Assembly (NCBI GenBank): GCA_049657775.1
Contig: JBASNZ010000085.1
Span: forward strand, 1-61,408
Origin: JBASNZ01 sp049657775
GTDB taxonomy: Bacteria; Actinomycetota; Coriobacteriia; Anaerosomatales; Anaerosomataceae
Length of the DNA stretch: 61,408 nucleotides
Reading direction: 5' to 3'
A program made the position numbers and the translations under genes. Positions within the stretch are counted from its first letter, which is position 1. Each line of letters begins with the position of its first letter. Positions 42,422 through 51,170 of the stretch are shown here, one piece after another. The notes below the pieces were generated by a model. That model was not told the origin of the DNA. It saw only the letters and a program-made list of their open reading frames with translations, and searched no databases.

Positions 42422-43336
42422 TTGAGCGCGGAGGAACTCGAAGGCGTTGGAGAACGCGAACTTCTCGGCGAGGGCGGGACCGTAGTGGGCGCCGATAGCG
42501 TCGAGCAGTCCACCTAGTGAGGCGTGATCGCCGATCTCACCCATGGCGGCCACACCCCAGTCACTCCCGATCGACACGGAGTCCTCCCCACTTACTGCCG
42601 CGATCCGGTCGATGTGGCGCAGTGCCTCATCGATGGAGCCGCGGCCCAGGAAGTCCGGGTCGAAGGCGAGACCGATCAGTCCCCCGTGTGCCCCGAGTGC
42701 GCGCAGCTGGTCGTCGGTGAGGCCCCTGGGATGGTCCCCGATCGCACGACAGAACGAGTGGGTCACGAGTACCGGCGACGTGTACAGATCGAGGGCCTCG
42801 AAGAAGCCGGCCCCGTTGAGGTGGGCAAGGTCGAGGAAGAGCGGACTCTCTGCCAGGGCCATGACCAGTCTACGGCCGGCGGGTTTGAGTGGCGCCGCGC
42901 CGTCGTCGTAGCAGCTGAATCCGTAGTCGGTCTCATAGTTCCAGGTCAACGACAGGCTACGCAGGGAGTGCTCGGTCCACAGCAGGTCGAGTGCGTCGGG
43001 TTCGATCGCGGGCAGGTTGAAGCCCTCCGAGTGGGGCAGGACCCCCGTGCGGCCGTCCTCTGCATCCAGATCCTCGACGGTCGTGACAAGGCATAGGGCC
43101 GAGTCGTTGGACCGAAGCAGTCCCTGGTGCGCCTCGAGTTGCTCGAGCAGGTGACTCTCGGGACTGTGCGGGTAGAGCGATGACCAGACTGCGGCAGCGT
43201 GTGACGAGCCGGTCAGGTAGCTCGCGCCATAGGTGGGAAAGTCGCCGTTGAGCTGCGCCACACCGGACAGCATGTCCTGGTGCAGGTCGATGAACCGGGT
43301 CTTGTGAAGCCTGGTGTGCGGCAGCACCACGTGCAC
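42407..43336 (-). CDS. Membrane dipeptidase family protein (peptidase M19)
   Basis: The 309-residue TIM-barrel protein has metal ligands FIDLHQD (HxD, about residue 18), LDLAHLN (about 168), VLVTHSFCRAIGDHPRGLTDDQ (about 190) and the terminal Asp in SIGSDWG (about 260). M19 enzymes hydrolyse dipeptides, some with D-residues at the C-terminal side. No signal peptide is seen, so it is probably cytoplasmic. The exact start (GTG 43336) is uncertain. Its 3' end overlaps DUF1611. Confidence 0.85.
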   Translation of the reverse strand: MHVVLPHTRLHKTRFIDLHQDMLSGVAQLNGDFPTYGASYLTGSSHAAAVWSSLYPHSPESHLLEQLEAHQGLLRSNDSALCLVTTVEDLDAEDGRTGVLPHSEGFNLPAIEPDALDLLWTEHSLRSLSLTWNYETDYGFSCYDDGAAPLKPAGRRLVMALAESPLFLDLAHLNGAGFFEALDLYTSPVLVTHSFCRAIGDHPRGLTDDQLRALGAHGGLIGLAFDPDFLGRGSIDEALRHIDRIAAVSGEDSVSIGSDWGVAAMGEIGDHASLGGLLDAIGAHYGPALAEKFAFSNAFEFLRAQLPTQ

Positions 43337-43422
43337 CTGCGCAGTCTCTCGCTCTCGACATCTCCCCGCTCTGCACTGTGTCTAGCGAAAAGGGTTCCAA
43401 CCTCCCGGCGGGTTGCGTCTGC

Positions 43423-43510
43423 TGGCGGAGGGGGTGGGATTCGAACCCACGAGCCCTTGCGGGCCAACGGTTTTCAAGACCGTCGCATTCAACCACTCTG
43501 CCACCCCTCC
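43423..43510 (-). tRNA. tRNA-Ser (TGA)
   Basis: Acceptor GGAGGGG/CCCCTCC, D arm GCA/TGC, anticodon stem ACGGT/ACCGT around CTTGAAA (anticodon TGA), long variable arm GGCCCGCAAGGGC, T loop TTCGAAT, discriminator G and CCA encoded. Reads UCA and by wobble UCG and UCU. Its body is nearly identical to the odd tRNA at 47025. Confidence 0.96.
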
Positions 43511-43572
43511 GCGGGTGACCACCGTGTCGCACAAGGCGCGCTCACCGGCGGCGTTAGTGTAGCATCAGCACC

Positions 43573-44034
43573 ATGGAGGCCGACACCACATACATGGCGC
43601 TGGCGCTTGACGAGGCTCGCATCGCCGGCGGGGCCGGCGAGGTGCCTATCGGCGCCATCGTGGTCTGCGACGGGGCGGTGGTGTCCCGGGCCCACAACAC
43701 GCGCGAGACTGACACCGACCCCACCGCTCACGCTGAGCTCGTCGCGATCCGCGAGGCATCGCAGCGCCTGAAGCGGTGGCGCCTGTCTGACTGCACCGTG
43801 TACGTCACCCTGGAGCCGTGTCCCATGTGTGCCGGCGCGATGCACCAGGCGCGCATCGAGCGGCTTGTCTACGGAGCGCCCGATCCCAAAGCCGGCGCGG
43901 TGGGCACACTCTACGACCTCTCCAGTGACGATCGGCTCAACCATCGCTTCGCCGTGACGAGCGGCGTTCTGGCCGAGGAGAGCGCCGCGCTACTGAAGGC
44001 GTTCTTCGGGAGACTCCGCACCAAGACCGAGTGA
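43573..44034 (+). CDS. tadA: tRNA-specific adenosine deaminase
   Basis: The 153-residue zinc deaminase has HAELVAI (catalytic HAE, about residue 56) and EPCPMCAGAMHQARI (zinc Cys pair, about 84-98). It converts A34 of tRNA-Arg(ACG) to inosine; that tRNA is in this window. The ATG at 43573 follows tRNA-Ser on the opposite strand. Length is normal. Confidence 0.95.
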   Translation: MEADTTYMALALDEARIAGGAGEVPIGAIVVCDGAVVSRAHNTRETDTDPTAHAELVAIREASQRLKRWRLSDCTVYVTLEPCPMCAGAMHQARIERLVYGAPDPKAGAVGTLYDLSSDDRLNHRFAVTSGVLAEESAALLKAFFGRLRTKTE

Positions 44035-44152
44035 TCCAGCGCACTACCGTTGAGTGTCCTGACGTGACGGCCGACACTACGAATGTTGCACGTTCGTCCG
44101 ATATACGGTTGCATGAGGCGGAATGCGCGGCCAGAAGAACGGGAGAGCGTCA

Positions 44153-44632
44153 GTGAACCCTGGACGAACGGTAGTTGTTGCGGCAGCGCTCACAATCGCG
44201 CTGCCCTCCGCGGCGTACGCCAACGAGATCACTCCGGTGCAGGAGGGCGTGAGCACCGTCTCCGGGGTCTTTGCGCTCGTGATCGCAGCGGTGCTCCTGG
44301 TTGAGATGCTGTCGCTTGCAAAACTCGCTTCTGGCTCCGCGATCGCCAACAACATCACGTACGCTGTTCTTGCGGTCGCGTGCCTGGCCACGTCCGTACT
44401 TGTCGGCTGGATCGCCCGCTACGTTCCGGCCGGATTCACCTCTGAGCAGGCGCGGCTGGGCGCCGATCTGCTCGCCCTCGCCGCCATGGTGCTGTTCCTT
44501 GTGTACTTCCTCCGCGTGAGGCGAGCGATGTCCAGGTTTCTAAGACGCCTCTCGGGAATGGAGCAGGACATGGTAGGCGCGCTCGATCCCGACACCGATC
44601 TCGAGGTACCGGGAGAGGACACCGTTGGCTAA
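44153..44632 (+). CDS. Small membrane protein of unknown function
   Basis: The 159-residue product has a signal-like first helix ending SAAYA-NE (about residue 24), then three further hydrophobic helices (about 32-55, 63-83, 100-120) and a charged tail with DPDTDLEVPGEDTVG. GGGAGAG five bases before GTG 44153 decides the start. The next small gene overlaps it by eight bases. Family not recognised. Confidence 0.6.
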   Translation: MNPGRTVVVAAALTIALPSAAYANEITPVQEGVSTVSGVFALVIAAVLLVEMLSLAKLASGSAIANNITYAVLAVACLATSVLVGWIARYVPAGFTSEQARLGADLLALAAMVLFLVYFLRVRRAMSRFLRRLSGMEQDMVGALDPDTDLEVPGEDTVG

Positions 44633-44855
44633 CCTTCTGGCCCAGCGTATCGAAGAGGTGATCCGTCCCATTGTGGGAACGGTGCTGGCCACGGTGTCCG
44701 TCGATCTGGAATCGAAGCGCATCGGGAAGAACCCCGAGACGATCACGCGCCTTGACTTACCCGACATCGCGGACAACCTGGCCCAGCAGTTGCGACTGGT
44801 CGTTGGGCCCGATCTTGCGGGTGCCGCCGCGCAGAAGGTTCGGGAACTGGCCTAG
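44625..44855 (+). CDS. Small soluble protein of unknown function
   Basis: The 76-residue helical protein begins at TTG 44625 inside the last codons of the membrane protein, so the two are translationally coupled. It reads ANLLAQRIEEVIRPIVG at the start and is rich in leucine and valine with no cysteines. It may be a partner of the membrane protein. Function unknown. Confidence 0.55.
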   Translation: MANLLAQRIEEVIRPIVGTVLATVSVDLESKRIGKNPETITRLDLPDIADNLAQQLRLVVGPDLAGAAAQKVRELA

Positions 44856-44943
44856 GTATCCGCACTGATGGTCCCGGTACTTCTGCTCTCGCAAGGTCCC
44901 TGCAGATCCCGGTCCGTCATCCGGACGCCCGCCTGTAGTGTGA

Positions 44944-44972
44944 TTGCCGCGACGGCCGCACGTGGGTATACT
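44944..44972 (+). promoter_or_regulatory. Promoter of tRNA-Ser(GGA)
   Basis: TTGCCG (44944-44949) and TATACT (44967-44972) are 17 bases apart, and the tRNA begins 32 bases after the -10 box. Confidence 0.6.
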
Positions 44973-45003
44973 CGCGTTTGCGCCGCGCGCCAGCGCAGGA
45001 ACT

Positions 45004-45096
45004 GGAGAGTTGTCCGAGTGGTTGAAGGAGCACGACTGGAAATCGTGTGTGCGGTGTTGAACCGTACCCAGGGTTCGAATCCCTGACTCTCCGCCA
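45004..45096 (+). tRNA. tRNA-Ser (GGA)
   Basis: Class II: acceptor GGAGAGT/ACTCTCC, anticodon stem CACGA/TCGTG around CTGGAAA (anticodon GGA), long variable arm, T stem CAGGG/CCCTG with TTCGAAT, discriminator G and encoded CCA. Reads UCC and UCU. Confidence 0.96.
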
Positions 45097-45130
45097 GAAA
45101 CGTAGACCGGCTCAAGCCGGAGACATATCG

Positions 45131-45174
45131 CAGATACACAACGGCCGGCCCTCGGGTCGGCCGTTGTGTATCTG
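45131..45174. terminator. Perfect 17-bp hairpin terminator
   Basis: CAGATACACAACGGCCG (45131-45147) pairs with CGGCCGTTGTGTATCTG (45158-45174), and the loop can pair further (GCCC with GGGT). It follows tRNA-Ser(GGA) and lies 17 bases from the stop of the convergent glucosidase, so it serves both strands. Confidence 0.85.
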
Positions 45175-45190
45175 CGGGGACCTGCGCCTG

Positions 45191-46840
45191 TCACGTCTGT
45201 TCGAGGATGAGCGCCTCGTTCGGCTGTAGCGTCAGTTCGCAGCTGCGTTCGAGCCCCTCGGAGGAGTGGGTCGAAAGCACGGTCTTCCACGTGCGCCCGC
45301 TGCCCACGCTCTCAGGGATCCTCACGTCGGCCTTTCGCGAGCTGAAGTTGAGCAGCACGGCCAGCCGTTCGTTACCGGAGCCTCGGGCATATGCGAACAC
45401 CGTGCTTGGCCCGACGTCGAGTCCCCGGTACGTGCCCTCCGCCAGCGCTCGCTTCTCCCTCCGGAGGTGGATCAGTCGGCGGTACCAGCTGAAGAGTGAA
45501 TCGGCCGTGCCTTGTTGGGCCTCCACGTTGCGGGTTGTGTACGAACCGTCCACCGGGAGCCAGGGCGTGCCCGTGGTGAAGCCCGCGTTCTTCTCGCCGT
45601 TCCACTGCATCGGAGTGCGGCAGCCATCCCTGCTCACGCCGAGCGGCCAAAACTTGGGACCCAAGGGGTCGTTCATCTTCCGTCGCGGAACGATGCTCTC
45701 GGGCATGCCGATCTCTTCGCCGTAGTAGATGATGGGTGTTCCGCGTAGCGTCAGCAGCATCGCGGCCGCAACCTTGGCTCGCGCCTCGGCAACTCCACGC
45801 GCGCCAAGTCGCGTGAAGGCGCGTGTGAGGTCGTGATTGTTGAGGTAGTAGCAGGGCCATCCGCCAGGCGGCAGGTTCTGCTCCAGCCATTCGACCGAGC
45901 CGCGGAATCCCGCAGCGCTCCACTTCTGCCGGATGAAGTCGAGGTAGAACGACAGGTGCAGCCGGTCGGTGCCGTCGCCGAGGTACGCGATGCAGTCCTC
46001 CGGTCTGTCCGAGCATACCTCACCCATGAGCGCCCGGTCGCCGTGCTCATCGGCGAGTCGTCGAAGATCTCGGGCGACCTCGAGGCTCTCGGGCTGCGAG
46101 AAGTCGTGCAGATGCTTCTGCGCCAGGTAGGGGCGCAGGCCGAACAGCCGCCCGGGATTGTCTCGGAGTTGCTCGTCCTCGTACAGGAAGTTGATGAGGT
46201 CCAGGCGGAAGCCGTCGACACCCTTGTCCAGCCAGTACCGAACCACCCCGAGCATCTCCCGGCGTACCTCGGGATTGCGCCAGTTGAGGTCGGGCTGGAA
46301 GGGGAGGAATGCGTGGTAGTAGTACTGCCCGCTGTCGTCGTCGTACTGCCAGGCGCTTCCCTCGACCACGGCGAGCCAGTCGTTGGGAGGCTTGCCCGGC
46401 GTCCGTCCGTCCCGCCAGATGTACCAGTCGCGCCGGGGATTGTCGCGCGAGCTCTTAGACTCGACGAACCAGGGGTGCTCCGATGAGGTGTGGTTGAGAA
46501 CCAGGTCCATCATCACGCGCATGCCCCGCTCGTGGCACGCGGTCAGCAGCTCCTCGAAATCCTGCATAGAGCCAAAGCCCGGGTTGATCGAGTAGTAGTC
46601 GCTGACGTCGTAACCGAAGTCGCCCAGAGGAGATGCGTTGATCGGCGTGAGCCAGATGGCATCCACTCCCAGAGACGAGGTCGTTCCGCCATTGAGGTAG
46701 TCGAGCTTGTCGATGATCCCGCGAAGATCGCCCCTGCCGTCGCCGTCGGAGTCGGCGAAGCTGGGCACGGCGATCTGGTAGATGACGCCGGTCTTCCACC
46801 ACGGCGATCCTGGCATCTCACACCCCACTTTCGGCCCCAT
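45191..46840 (-). CDS. GH13 family alpha-glucosidase / oligo-1,6-glucosidase-like
   Basis: The 549-residue (beta/alpha)8 hydrolase has YQIAVPSFADSDGDGRGDL at the start, the nucleophile in GFRLDLINF (about residue 215), the acid/base in LMGEVCSD (about 275) and the third acid in LNNHDLTR (about 345). A C-terminal beta domain (about 470-549) follows. It cleaves alpha-glucosidic bonds of maltose- or isomaltose-type sugars. No signal peptide is present, so it is cytoplasmic. AGGAG before ATG 46840 sets the start; ATG 46816 is an alternative. Exact linkage preference is not decided. It is not in a sugar-uptake operon here. Confidence 0.88.
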   Translation of the reverse strand: MGPKVGCEMPGSPWWKTGVIYQIAVPSFADSDGDGRGDLRGIIDKLDYLNGGTTSSLGVDAIWLTPINASPLGDFGYDVSDYYSINPGFGSMQDFEELLTACHERGMRVMMDLVLNHTSSEHPWFVESKSSRDNPRRDWYIWRDGRTPGKPPNDWLAVVEGSAWQYDDDSGQYYYHAFLPFQPDLNWRNPEVRREMLGVVRYWLDKGVDGFRLDLINFLYEDEQLRDNPGRLFGLRPYLAQKHLHDFSQPESLEVARDLRRLADEHGDRALMGEVCSDRPEDCIAYLGDGTDRLHLSFYLDFIRQKWSAAGFRGSVEWLEQNLPPGGWPCYYLNNHDLTRAFTRLGARGVAEARAKVAAAMLLTLRGTPIIYYGEEIGMPESIVPRRKMNDPLGPKFWPLGVSRDGCRTPMQWNGEKNAGFTTGTPWLPVDGSYTTRNVEAQQGTADSLFSWYRRLIHLRREKRALAEGTYRGLDVGPSTVFAYARGSGNERLAVLLNFSSRKADVRIPESVGSGRTWKTVLSTHSSEGLERSCELTLQPNEALILEQT

Positions 46841-46974
46841 ACTACTCCTACGCGGAGAACCGGGATGCACCGTCGGCCAGGGCATATGCGGGGGTACAAG
46901 CCCGAGTCTCGTCCCGCACTGTCCGGTCGTCGCCACGCCTTCAGGACCAGCCGCCGCCTCACGTACGCGAGACG

Positions 46975-46983
46975 TGCTAAACT
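46975..46983 (+). promoter_or_regulatory. Extended -10 element upstream of the serine-type tRNA
   Basis: TG at 46975-46976 followed by TAAACT (46978-46983) forms an extended -10 box, 41 bases before the tRNA at 47025. No -35 element is convincing. Confidence 0.4.
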
Positions 46984-47024
46984 ACCGTCTCGCGGCGCCC
47001 GAACAGGCGCGCAAGCACCCCTGC

Positions 47025-47117
47025 GGAGGGGTGGCAGAGTGGTTGAATGCGGCAGTCTCGGAAACTGTTTAGCGGGTATCCCCCGTTACGAGGGTTCGAA
47101 TCCCTCCCCCTCCGCCA
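47025..47117 (+). tRNA. Serine-type class II tRNA with proline anticodon CGG
   Basis: The fold is unmistakably tRNA-Ser: acceptor GGAGGGG/CCCCTCC, D stem GCA/TGC, anticodon stem GCAGT/ACTGT, long paired variable arm (GCGGG/CCCGT), T arm GAGGG-TTCGAAT-CCCTC, discriminator G and encoded CCA. The body nearly matches tRNA-Ser(TGA) at 43423. The seven-base loop CTCGGAA gives anticodon CGG (47059-47061), a proline anticodon. The expected serine CGA would need A instead of G at 47061. SerRS recognises the variable arm, not the anticodon, so this tRNA should be serylated yet read the proline codon CCG. Confidence 0.85.
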
Positions 47118-47455
47118 CACAAGAGACACAACGCGGAATCGACGTTCACTTCCATCTCGCGGAGGCTCTGGAGGATGTCCTCGGGCATGATGTTGTCGAG
47201 ATCAAGCGACACTCCGGTCCCGCTCATGGTTCAGTCGATCTGGTCCACCGCTCACTTCGGGACACGGCGGCGGGATGCTGATCGTCGAGCCGCATCAACG
47301 GCCTGATTCCTGGTCGGCTGCTATGGGTGCGCACAACTCGGGAACCATCAACCCATGGCTCAGAAGGAGGCACGCGTCCTTGTGACGGTCATCGTCGCAC
47401 CCTACCAGCGGCGGCTGATACAGCGCCCGCGCCCTCCGGTACGGGGAGGCGCTCT
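47118..47455. other. 338-base spacer without a supported gene
   Basis: On the minus strand a frame from ATG 47227 (MSGTGVSLDLDNIMPEDIL) has coding-like G/C third positions for about 36 codons, then runs into the tRNA and stops inside it. No ribosome site is seen. It may be the relic of a gene truncated at the tRNA. The plus strand holds only the open frame leading into the ATPase. Confidence 0.35.
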
Positions 47456-50017
47456 GTGAGAGACGCTTCAGGAGCCACCATCACCACGGAGACCGGCACG
47501 AAGTACTGGACGCATCCGGTGAACGAGGTGCTGGGCGACGTTGGGTCGAGCCCTGACGGACTCTCAGCCGCGGAGGCCGACGCGCGCCTGGCCGCCAACG
47601 GTCCGAATGCGCTCGCGGGCGACTCGCGTTCGCGCGGGTTGAGGCTGCTGATATCGCAGTTCACGACTCCGATCGTCCTGATCCTCATCGGCGCCACGGT
47701 TCTCTCGTTCGTCTTGGGTGACGCGACGGACTCGGCCATCATCCTGGCGATCGTCCTGGCGAGCGGACTTCTCGGGTTCTGGCAGGAGCACAGCGCCGGA
47801 CGCACGATAGACGCACTCATCGCGCAGATCCGCGCGACCGCGCGCGTCCGGCGCGACGGCGCGGAGATAGAGATCCCGACCGCGGACGTCGTTGTCGGCG
47901 ACGTGTTGGTGCTGCTTCCGGGCACCGTGATCGCGGCAGACGGGCGCGTGCTGGCGTCTGACGGGCTCCTGCTCGATCAATCCGCGCTCACCGGTGAGTC
48001 GTACCCCACCTTTAAGCACACCGAGCCTGACCCGGCAGACACGTCCTTGGGCGAGCGCCGGGCCGCAGTGTTCATGGGCACGCACGTATTGAGTGGGACC
48101 GGCTCCGCCGTAGTCGTTCGCACGGGTGCGTCGACCGAGTTCGGGAAGGTGTCGGGGCACCTTGGGAGTCGCGCCGCGACCACCAGCTTCGAGCGAGGGG
48201 CCACGGCCTTCGGCATGCTCCTGGTGCGCTGGATGGTCGTGCTGGTCACCGGTGTCTTCATCGTCAACCTCGTTCTGCACCGCCCGATCATCGACTCGCT
48301 GCTCTTCTCGCTGGCGCTTGCGGTGGGGCTGACGCCGCAGCTTCTGCCGGCGATCGTCGCCATCAGCCTTGCCAAGGGCGCCAAGCGCATGGCTGACGAA
48401 CAGGTCATCGTCAAGCGGCTCGACGCGATCGAGGACTTCGGCTCGATGACGATGCTGTGCACCGATAAGACGGGGACGATCACAGAAGGGGCCGTGCACC
48501 TTGAGGCCGCCCTTGACCTCGACGGGGTCGCCGATACGGACGTGTTCCGCCTCGCGTACCTGAACGCGTCGCTCCAGCGGGGATTCCCCAACCCGCTCGA
48601 CCTTGCGATCACGGGCGAGACGGCTCCGGAGGCGGGCGCGACCCTTATCGATGAGGTTCCCTACGACTTTGCCCGCAAGCGGTTGAGCGTGCTGGTGGAT
48701 GACGCGGGAACGCCTGTCCTCATCACCAAGGGCGCGTTCTCGAGTGTGGTCGGCGTCTGTGAACGAGCCCGGTCGGGCGAAGACATCGTCGACATCGCCA
48801 CGGTGCGCGTTGCGCTGGAGCAGCGGTTCGAAGAGATGAGCTCACAGGGGCTCCGCGTGCTGGGAATCGCAATGCGCGAGTTGCCGGGGGCAACCGGGGC
48901 GACCGCGGCGGACGAAACGGGGATGGTGCTTCGCGGTTTGCTGACCTTCGCCGACCCCTCCAAGCCGACGGCCAGAGCCGCGATCGACGATCTGGCCGGT
49001 CTGGGCGTCTTGGTCTCGCTAATCACAGGGGACAACCGCCTGGCCGCCAGGCATACGGCCACCGCCGTCGGGCTGCCCACCGACACGATCCTCACCGGTG
49101 AGGACGTCGAGCGCCTAACCGACGAGGAGCTTCCGGCCGCGCTGGTCTCGGTGCGGGTCTTCGCCGAGGTGGAACCGCTGCACAAGGAACGGATCGTGCG
49201 AGCGCTTCGCGCTTCGGGCCAGACCGTCGGGTTCCTTGGCGACGGCATCAACGACGCGTCGGCGCTACACGCCGCGGACATCGGGATCTCGGTGGATACC
49301 GCTGTGGATGTGGCGAAGCAAACGGCCGCGATCGTCTTGATGGACAAGAGCCTCGACGTGGTCGCCGATGGCATCAGGCTCGGGCGGCAGACATTCGCCA
49401 ACACGCTCAAGTACGTGCGCGTGACGATCAGCGCGAACTTCGGCAACGTGCTGAGCATGGCCGCCGCATCGGCGTTTCTGCCCTTCCTGCCGCTGCTCCC
49501 GAGGCAGATACTGCTGCTCAACTTCCTCTCGGACATGCCTGCCACCACCATCTCGACCGACGCTGTGGACGAAGAGCAAACGGTGTGTCCCGAGGTGTGG
49601 GACATCCGGGGCGTCCGGACCTTCATGATCGGGTTCGGGCTGCTGAGCTCGGTGTTCGATATGCTCACGTTCCTCAGCCTGCGGGTGCTGTTCCACGCGC
49701 CCGAGGCGCTGTTTAGGAGCGCCTGGTTCATCGAGTCGACCGTGACCGAGCTGGTGGCGATGCTCGTGCTCAGAACCGGACGGCGCTTCTGGCGCAGCAA
49801 GCCGAGCACGGCACTGATGCTGTCAAGTCTCGCGGTGTTCGTGGTGACGGTCGCGCTTCCGTTCTCTCCGCTCGCCAAGTCCCTCGGTCTCACCGGAGTG
49901 GGAGTTCCCGTGCTCGGGGTCTTGGCCGCACTCACCGTGTTGTACGTCCTCGGGAACGAAGTGCTCAAGGCGTGGCTTGCCAGGACCGAGGCGGAATCAA
50001 GCCGGCGTGCGAAGTGA
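47456..50017 (+). CDS. MgtA/MgtB-like P-type Mg2+ ATPase
   Basis: The 853-residue pump has the N-terminal cation ATPase domain, TGES actuator loop, DKTGTIT phosphorylation site, GDGINDASAL hinge and, as in P3B magnesium ATPases, the M4 motif LTPQLLPAIV and the C-terminal LLNFLSDMPATTISTD block. It should import Mg2+ or a similar divalent cation. GGGGAGG six bases before GTG 47456 sets the start, although the frame extends further back. A cation/Ca2+ exchanger gene converges on it with a 13-base gap, so the two ion systems may be functionally linked. Confidence 0.88.
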   Translation: MRDASGATITTETGTKYWTHPVNEVLGDVGSSPDGLSAAEADARLAANGPNALAGDSRSRGLRLLISQFTTPIVLILIGATVLSFVLGDATDSAIILAIVLASGLLGFWQEHSAGRTIDALIAQIRATARVRRDGAEIEIPTADVVVGDVLVLLPGTVIAADGRVLASDGLLLDQSALTGESYPTFKHTEPDPADTSLGERRAAVFMGTHVLSGTGSAVVVRTGASTEFGKVSGHLGSRAATTSFERGATAFGMLLVRWMVVLVTGVFIVNLVLHRPIIDSLLFSLALAVGLTPQLLPAIVAISLAKGAKRMADEQVIVKRLDAIEDFGSMTMLCTDKTGTITEGAVHLEAALDLDGVADTDVFRLAYLNASLQRGFPNPLDLAITGETAPEAGATLIDEVPYDFARKRLSVLVDDAGTPVLITKGAFSSVVGVCERARSGEDIVDIATVRVALEQRFEEMSSQGLRVLGIAMRELPGATGATAADETGMVLRGLLTFADPSKPTARAAIDDLAGLGVLVSLITGDNRLAARHTATAVGLPTDTILTGEDVERLTDEELPAALVSVRVFAEVEPLHKERIVRALRASGQTVGFLGDGINDASALHAADIGISVDTAVDVAKQTAAIVLMDKSLDVVADGIRLGRQTFANTLKYVRVTISANFGNVLSMAAASAFLPFLPLLPRQILLLNFLSDMPATTISTDAVDEEQTVCPEVWDIRGVRTFMIGFGLLSSVFDMLTFLSLRVLFHAPEALFRSAWFIESTVTELVAMLVLRTGRRFWRSKPSTALMLSSLAVFVVTVALPFSPLAKSLGLTGVGVPVLGVLAALTVLYVLGNEVLKAWLARTEAESSRRAK

Positions 50018-50030
50018 GACGCGAGCGCCT

Positions 50031-51086
50031 CTAGTGTCCGACGACCAGGAGTCCGCCGATTCCGACGACGAGTATCAGCAGGACGACGATCGAGTCCAGG
50101 CCGAGGCGCAGATGGTCATGCTCGGGCCGCACGATGATCGCGCCCGCGTAGACCATCGTCATCAGCACCGACACGCCAGCCAGCCAGCTGTTGGCAACGC
50201 CCGCCCGGGCAAGGACGGCCGAGCCCGCGATGAGGTCGGCCACCGCGAACAGCGTCAGCTGGAACGCGTTGCCTCCAAAGATGTCGCCCATCGCCAGCTG
50301 GTGGTCGCCAAGTCGTACGGCGGCGATGCCGGTGCTGATCTCGGGCAGCGCGCTGGCCACGGCGAGTATGGTCGCTCCGAAGAGCAGGCCGTTCATGCCG
50401 GCGCGGGCGGCCAGCAATCCCGAGGCGACGGTGAGCGCCCACCCCGCGCCGAGCGTGACGAGTGATCCCGCGAGAAAGACCGCGAGCACCCGTGCTGCGC
50501 TCCACGCCGCGAACGGGTGTACGACCACCGGATGGGGGATGCGCCTGTGTGGACGCCCCGGCTTGCTGCCGGGCATGTGAACGTCCCACTTGGGGGAGTT
50601 TCGCACCGTGTTGAGCAAGAACATGCCGCCTACCCACACGACCACGATCGCGATCGAAGCAGGGCTCATCCGCAGCACGATGGCGCTTGAAGGCAGGAGG
50701 GCTCCGAGCAGTGCGATGGACGTGACGGCGATGACGAGGAGCGCCTCGAGGACGGGTACCAGCGAGCCGACCATGTAGCTCAGGGGCTTCTTCTCGATCA
50801 CGAAGTAGTCGCAGATGGCCAGGACCGCGGTCTGTATGGCTATGCCGCCAAGAAGGTTGCCGGCTGCGAGGTCCAATTGGTGCGAGAACGCGGCCGTGAT
50901 GGTGATCGCGGCCTCGGGCAGCGTGCCGGCGACGGCGAGCAGCAGCATACCGCCGAACGTCTCGCCGAGCTTCCAACGGTCATCGAGCGAGTCGGTCGCC
51001 CGCGCCAGGTAGAGCCCCGCAGCAAGTGTCACGCCCGCGCTTCCGGCGAACACAAGCCACAACAAGGGGGTTGAGAGCGTACTCAT
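50031..51086 (-). CDS. Sodium/calcium exchanger family (CaCA) membrane protein
   Basis: The 351-residue product has about ten hydrophobic helices arranged as two halves. The ion-binding alpha repeats are recognisable as GGMLLLAVAGTLPEA (about residues 45-60) and LFGATILAVASALPEI (about 235-250), with GDIFGGNAFQL close by. The family exchanges Ca2+ or other cations against protons or sodium. A loop rich in His and Arg (about 172-190) joins the halves. The ribosome site before ATG 51086 is weak. It is divergent from yqeY. Confidence 0.82.
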   Translation of the reverse strand: MSTLSTPLLWLVFAGSAGVTLAAGLYLARATDSLDDRWKLGETFGGMLLLAVAGTLPEAAITITAAFSHQLDLAAGNLLGGIAIQTAVLAICDYFVIEKKPLSYMVGSLVPVLEALLVIAVTSIALLGALLPSSAIVLRMSPASIAIVVVWVGGMFLLNTVRNSPKWDVHMPGSKPGRPHRRIPHPVVVHPFAAWSAARVLAVFLAGSLVTLGAGWALTVASGLLAARAGMNGLLFGATILAVASALPEISTGIAAVRLGDHQLAMGDIFGGNAFQLTLFAVADLIAGSAVLARAGVANSWLAGVSVLMTMVYAGAIIVRPEHDHLRLGLDSIVVLLILVVGIGGLLVVGH

Positions 51087-51170
51087 GAGACGAGTATGAC
51101 CCGTTGGCCCGGCGATGTCCCCGTGGCATTCTGGAGGAGTGACCGTTACCCATGCGAACGGAGTCGTGAG

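Noticed and set aside
47070..47227. Minus-strand frame starting MSGTGVSLDLD
   Set aside because: It overlaps the tRNA and stops inside it, and has no ribosome site. It is mentioned only as a possible relic.
48661..49968. Long minus-strand open frame over the MgtA-like gene
   Set aside because: It is antisense to a well-supported ATPase and is a serine/threonine-rich shadow with no motif.
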